A stretch of DNA of 64,000 nucleotides from Actinobacillus succinogenes 130Z (GTDB lineage: Bacteria; Pseudomonadota; Gammaproteobacteria; Enterobacterales; Pasteurellaceae): contig NC_009655.1 in NCBI RefSeq assembly GCF_000017245.1, forward strand, positions 682,001 through 746,000, read 5' to 3'. Positions 61,202 through 64,000 of the stretch are shown here, piece by piece. Position numbers and translations under genes: made by a program. The stretch's first letter is position 1; each line of letters begins with the position of its first letter. The notes under the pieces were generated by a model. That model was not told where the DNA came from. It did no database searches and saw only the letters and a list, made by a program, of their open reading frames with translations.

Positions 61202-61801
61202 ATGTTAGCGCAATCTGTTATCAATCAATATGATGCTTTAATTTTCGATATGGACGGTACGCTCATCGATACTATGCCCAGCCATGCTCAAGCCTGGGAA
61301 AAAGTCGGTCGGCAATTAGGTTATCCGATTACCGGCGACATTATGTACGAATTGGGTGGTGCGCCGGTACGGACTATTGCACAGGAAACCTGTCGCCGTT
61401 ACGGTATTCCGGCGGATTTATTGGATGAAGTCGTTCGGCTAAAGCGCCGGTTCGGTTTTGAAATGGTGGAATTGAATGCGGAGTTGCTGCCGGCGTTTAA
61501 TATTGTAAAGGCTAATTTAGGGCGGCGCGCTATGGCGCTCGGTACCGGTTCGCACCGAAATATGGTGAATATGTTGCTGGATAAATTCGAGCTACGCCCT
61601 TATTTTAATGCTATCGTGGATGCCGATGAAGTGAATGCTCATAAACCGGATCCGGAAACTTTTCTGAAATGTGCCGAGAAAGTCGACGTTCGTCCGCAAT
61701 CCTGTCTGGTATTTGAAGATGCCGATCTCGGCATACAGGCGGCATTAAACGGCGGGATGGACGTATTTGACGTGCGCACCAATATACTGCGAGCCGCATA
61801 A
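61202..61801 (+). CDS. HAD-family sugar phosphatase (YqaB-like)
   Basis: 199 residues. DALIFDMDGTLIDTMPSH has the nucleophile Asp and acid/base Asp; ALGTGSHRNMVNMLLD is motif II; HKPDPETFLKCAEK motif III Lys; VFEDADLGIQAALNGGM motif IV. The small helical cap (AQAWEKVGRQLGYPI...) places it with beta-phosphoglucomutase and YqaB, a fructose-1-phosphate phosphatase in E. coli. Substrate not fixed. ATG 61202 is chosen over a TTG at 61181. It overlaps the next gene by one base (TAATG). Confidence 0.8.
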   Translation: MLAQSVINQYDALIFDMDGTLIDTMPSHAQAWEKVGRQLGYPITGDIMYELGGAPVRTIAQETCRRYGIPADLLDEVVRLKRRFGFEMVELNAELLPAFNIVKANLGRRAMALGTGSHRNMVNMLLDKFELRPYFNAIVDADEVNAHKPDPETFLKCAEKVDVRPQSCLVFEDADLGIQAALNGGMDVFDVRTNILRAA

Positions 61802-62406
61802 TGACAACGGCGTTGATGTTAATGCAGGCGGGGTATGCTCACCTTGCCGGTAAACCGGATTTTGCCGATTTGCGTTTACGCTGCCGTGAAATGTTATTCG
61901 ATTATAATAATGTGTTGCGTCCCTCACAAAAAATGGAAAAAACGGCATTAATCAAAAAAATTCTGGGTAAAACCGGTGAGAATATCAAAATAAACACGCC
62001 GTTTTTTTGCGATTACGGCTTTCAAATCGAAACGGGCGAAAATTTTTTCGCAAATACCGGATGTACTATGCTGGATAGCGGCGGAATCCGTATCGGCGAT
62101 AATGTAATGTTCGGTCCAAATGTGAGTTTATATACGGTGGAGCATCCTCTCGATGCACAACTTCGTCACGCAGGTTGGGAACACGGACGGAAAATTGTTA
62201 TTGGGAATAATGTGTGGGTATGCGGCAGCGTCGTCATTCTGGGCGGAGTGACTATCGGCGATAACGCGGTAATCGGTGCCGGCTCGGTTGTAACCAAAGA
62301 TATTCCGGCCAACAGTTTGGCGGTGGGAAATCCTTGTTGCGTACAGCGAGAAATCAGGGACGAGGATCGTCGGTTTTATCTGACAACGTACATAAAAAAC
62401 GATTAA
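61801..62406 (+). CDS. maltose/galactoside O-acetyltransferase family protein
   Basis: 201 residues. A left-handed beta-helix (hexapeptide) enzyme: N-terminal mac domain MLFDYNNVLRPSQKMEKTALIKKILG, then repeats FCDYGFQIETGENFFANTGCTMLD, GPNVSLYTVEHPLDA (catalytic His), NVWVCGSVVILGGVTIGDNAVIGAGSVVTKDIPANSLAVGNPC. It transfers acetyl from acetyl-CoA to a sugar hydroxyl. It is coupled to the HAD phosphatase; the pair may act on one sugar phosphate, but this is not shown. Confidence 0.88.
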   Translation: MTTALMLMQAGYAHLAGKPDFADLRLRCREMLFDYNNVLRPSQKMEKTALIKKILGKTGENIKINTPFFCDYGFQIETGENFFANTGCTMLDSGGIRIGDNVMFGPNVSLYTVEHPLDAQLRHAGWEHGRKIVIGNNVWVCGSVVILGGVTIGDNAVIGAGSVVTKDIPANSLAVGNPCCVQREIRDEDRRFYLTTYIKND

Positions 62407-62500
62407 TTTTTTGACCGCACTTTTGCCGGGGAGTAGCCGTTATCCGCACATTTTTCATCGCAGGTGTACAAGCGGAAAACGGCGGCATGATTTGCAGCAT

Positions 62501-62593
62501 AAAAAAAAACCGCTCTTTTCCTTGCGGAATTGAGCGGTGAATATAACCTAAGGAACCAATTTTTTTATTATTAATCACAACTGCAAGTTGCTT
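62501..62593 (-). ncRNA. candidate small RNA divergent from luxS
   Basis: On the minus strand a transcript of about 93 bases is predicted between luxS and the acetyltransferase gene. The 5' part has a hairpin CAACT-TGC-AGTTG, then an A/U-rich unpaired stretch with a run of seven A, like an Hfq site. The 3' end is a strong terminator: CCGCTC pairs with GAGCGG and TTCC with GGAA around a GCAA tetraloop, then nine T. A sigma-E-like promoter lies immediately upstream. MicA, a sigma-E-controlled RNA that represses ompA, occupies the same position relative to luxS in enterobacteria. I see no sequence likeness to MicA, so homology is not claimed. Confidence 0.5.
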
Positions 62594-62599
62594 GTATTC

Positions 62600-62626
62600 T
62601 AGGACAGATGGGTTTTTATTAAGTTC
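62600..62626 (-). promoter_or_regulatory. sigma-E-like promoter of the luxS-divergent RNA
   Basis: On the minus strand GAACTT (62626-62621), 16 bases, then TCCTA (62604-62600). The sigma-E consensus is GGAACTT, 16-17 bases, TCTGA/TCAAA. The -35 is good and the -10 partial. Confidence 0.4.
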
Positions 62627-62647
62627 AAATTTTTTTAAGGAATTTTT

Positions 62648-63154
62648 ATGCCTTTATTAGATAGTTTTAAAGTTGATCACACTAAAATGCAGGCACCGGC
62701 TGTCCGCATCGCCAAAACCATGACTACGCCGAAAGGGGATTTGATTACGGTTTTCGATTTACGTTTTTGCGTTCCTAATAAAGAAATCATGTCGCCGAAA
62801 GGGATTCACACGCTTGAGCATCTGTTCGCCGGATTTATGCGTGCGCATTTGAATAGTGACGAAGTGGAAATTATCGATATTTCTCCGATGGGATGTCGTA
62901 CCGGTTTTTATATGTCGCTTATCGGAGCGCCGAGCGAACGCCGGGTGGCGGACGCATGGCTGGCGGCAATGCATGATATTTTGAACGTGCAGGATCAAAG
63001 TAAAATTCCGGAATTGAATATTTATCAATGCGGGACTTATACCGAACACTCGCTTAGTGATGCCCATGCTACGGCGCAACATGTAATTACGCGCGGAATC
63101 GGGATCAATAAAAACGAAGAATTATTGTTAGACGAATCTTTACTGACCGAATAA
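62648..63154 (+). CDS. luxS: S-ribosylhomocysteine lyase (AI-2 synthase)
   Basis: 168 residues, standard length. It splits S-ribosylhomocysteine to homocysteine and DPD, the precursor of autoinducer AI-2. [25 protein letters not shown] starts the protein; [12 protein letters not shown] carries the metal-binding Hxx[16 protein letters not shown] the catalytic Cys; and a C-terminal His of HATAQHVI the third ligand region. AAGGAA precedes the ATG. Confidence 0.98.
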   Translation: MPLLDSFKVDHTKMQAPAVRIAKTMTTPKGDLITVFDLRFCVPNKEIMSPKGIHTLEHLFAGFMRAHLNSDEVEIIDISPMGCRTGFYMSLIGAPSERRVADAWLAAMHDILNVQDQSKIPELNIYQCGTYTEHSLSDAHATAQHVITRGIGINKNEELLLDESLLTE

Positions 63155-63165
63155 GGAGCGACAAA

Positions 63166-64000
63166 ATGGCGACAATAGGGACGGCGTTAACCGCTAAAGC
63201 GACGAAAGTCATGTTACTTGGTGCGGGAGAATTGGGCAAAGAAGTGGCGATCGAATTAATGCGTTTCGGTGTGGAAGTGATTGCCGTCGATCGTTATGAA
63301 CAGGCTCCGGCGCAACAAGTCGCTCACCGCGCTTATACGATTTCCATGCTGGACGGTTCGGCCTTGCGCGCCCTGGTGGAAAAAGAACGTCCCGATTATA
63401 TTGTCCCGGAAGTAGAAGCCATTGCTACGGATACCTTGGTTGAACTGGAACAGGAAGGTTTTACCGTAGTGCCGACGGCAAAAGCTACGATGCTGACTAT
63501 GAACCGTGAAGGCATTCGTCGTTTGGCGGCGGAAGAATTAGCTTTGCCGACTTCGCCGTATCAATTTGTGGATAATTTTACCGATTTTCAAAGCGCGGTC
63601 GAAAAAATCGGTGTTCCTTGCGTGGTAAAACCGATTATGTCGTCTTCCGGTCACGGACAGTCGGTGATTAAATCCTTAGCGGATGCGGAGCGCGCTTGGC
63701 ATTATGCGCAGGAAGGCGGTCGTGCCGGCGGCGGACGGGTCATTGTGGAAGGTTTTGTGAAATTCGATTATGAAATCACATTGTTGACCGTACGTCATAT
63801 CGGCGGGACTTCATTCTTAGCTCCTATAGGTCATCGTCAGGAAGACGGTGATTATCGGGAATCCTGGCAACCGCAGGCAATGTCTGAGGCAGCCTTAAAA
63901 AAAGCGCGGAACGTTGCGGAAAAAATTACCACGGCGCTGGGCGGACGCGGGATTTTCGGGGTAGAAATGTTCGTCTGCGGTGATGACGTCATTTTCAACG
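63166..64000 (+). CDS. purT: PurT, formate-dependent GAR transformylase (partial, runs off window)
   Basis: 278 codons are visible, without a stop, to the end of the window; full PurT is about 392 residues. [32 protein letters not shown] is the N-terminal pre-ATP-grasp Rossmann-like segment; [44 protein letters not shown] (ATP loop), [22 protein letters not shown] and [16 protein letters not shown] follow. It makes formyl-GAR from formate and ATP in purine synthesis. It lies 11 bases after luxS with AAGGAG upstream, so may be co-transcribed. Confidence 0.95.
   Translation, partial: MATIGTALTAKATKVMLLGAGELGKEVAIELMRFGVEVIAVDRYEQAPAQQVAHRAYTISMLDGSALRALVEKERPDYIVPEVEAIATDTLVELEQEGFTVVPTAKATMLTMNREGIRRLAAEELALPTSPYQFVDNFTDFQSAVEKIGVPCVVKPIMSSSGHGQSVIKSLADAERAWHYAQEGGRAGGGRVIVEGFVKFDYEITLLTVRHIGGTSFLAPIGHRQEDGDYRESWQPQAMSEAALKKARNVAEKITTALGGRGIFGVEMFVCGDDVIFN

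Noticed and set aside
62354..62578. 74-codon minus-strand frame upstream of luxS
   Set aside because: It runs through a strong terminator, has no ribosome site and ends inside the acetyltransferase gene. The region is better explained as a small RNA.

Overview
The window is chromosomal DNA from a member of the Pasteurellaceae. The nine-base Haemophilus-type DNA uptake signal AAGTGCGGT, in both orientations, recurs through almost every kilobase. Gene content and order are gammaproteobacterial: ygfA-6S RNA-zapA, dusB-fis, accBC-yhdT-panF-prmA, waaA-coaD, slyX/fkpA, tatABC, pyrH-frr-dxr and groESL. A catalase, LuxS, a Trp permease and a his leader also fit. A Haemophilus-signal species of the Basfia/'Mannheimia' succiniciproducens - Actinobacillus succinogenes kind is plausible, but that is inference; genus cannot be fixed by eye.

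Layout. 1-9.1 kb: start of artP, a dusC whose 5' end is fused into a YjdF-like gene, djlA, nucleoside salvage (deoD, deoB, nupC), a YczE-like membrane protein, tryptophan permease mtr under a palindromic operator, and a methyltransferase. 9.1-16.9 kb: a histidine operon with a complete attenuator (leader peptide plus competing hairpins), hisG, hisD, hisC and hisB. It is interrupted by a LysE/RhtB exporter, an AT-rich orphan gene and a GNAT gene, and it ends in two 5' fragments of hisH; no intact hisH, hisA, hisF or hisIE follows. 17-26.4 kb: NAD salvage (pncB-nadE), aroQ, accBC, panF, prmA, dusB-fis. 26.4-33.2 kb (minus strand): menC, menB, an AhpD-like protein, menH, a lipooligosaccharide phosphoethanolamine transferase-like protein and catalase. 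33.4-48.8 kb: pyrH-frr-dxr, ygfA, 6S RNA, zapA, ygfB, pepP, groESL with a sigma-32 promoter, tatABC, hemB, sodA, a short malic enzyme, rsuA and bcr.

48.8-53.9 kb is an accessory island: a type III restriction-modification system. Its methyltransferase gene has a pentanucleotide ACAGC repeat just after its best start codon and is one repeat out of frame, so it looks like a phase-variable mod gene captured in the OFF state. 53.9-64 kb: coaD-waaA, tpiA, a GNAT protein, fkpA, slyX, a small lipoprotein, rep, three tRNAs, a HAD phosphatase with a hexapeptide acetyltransferase, luxS and the start of purT. Divergent from luxS is a strong candidate small RNA with a sigma-E-like promoter, in the place MicA occupies in enterobacteria.

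Most of the window is ordinary housekeeping sequence. The unusual parts are the broken his operon, the phase-variable mod gene, the luxS-adjacent RNA, the dusC/yjdF fusion, and Actinobacillus pleuropneumoniae-type uptake signals (ACAAGCGGT core) seen mainly in the his and restriction-modification regions.
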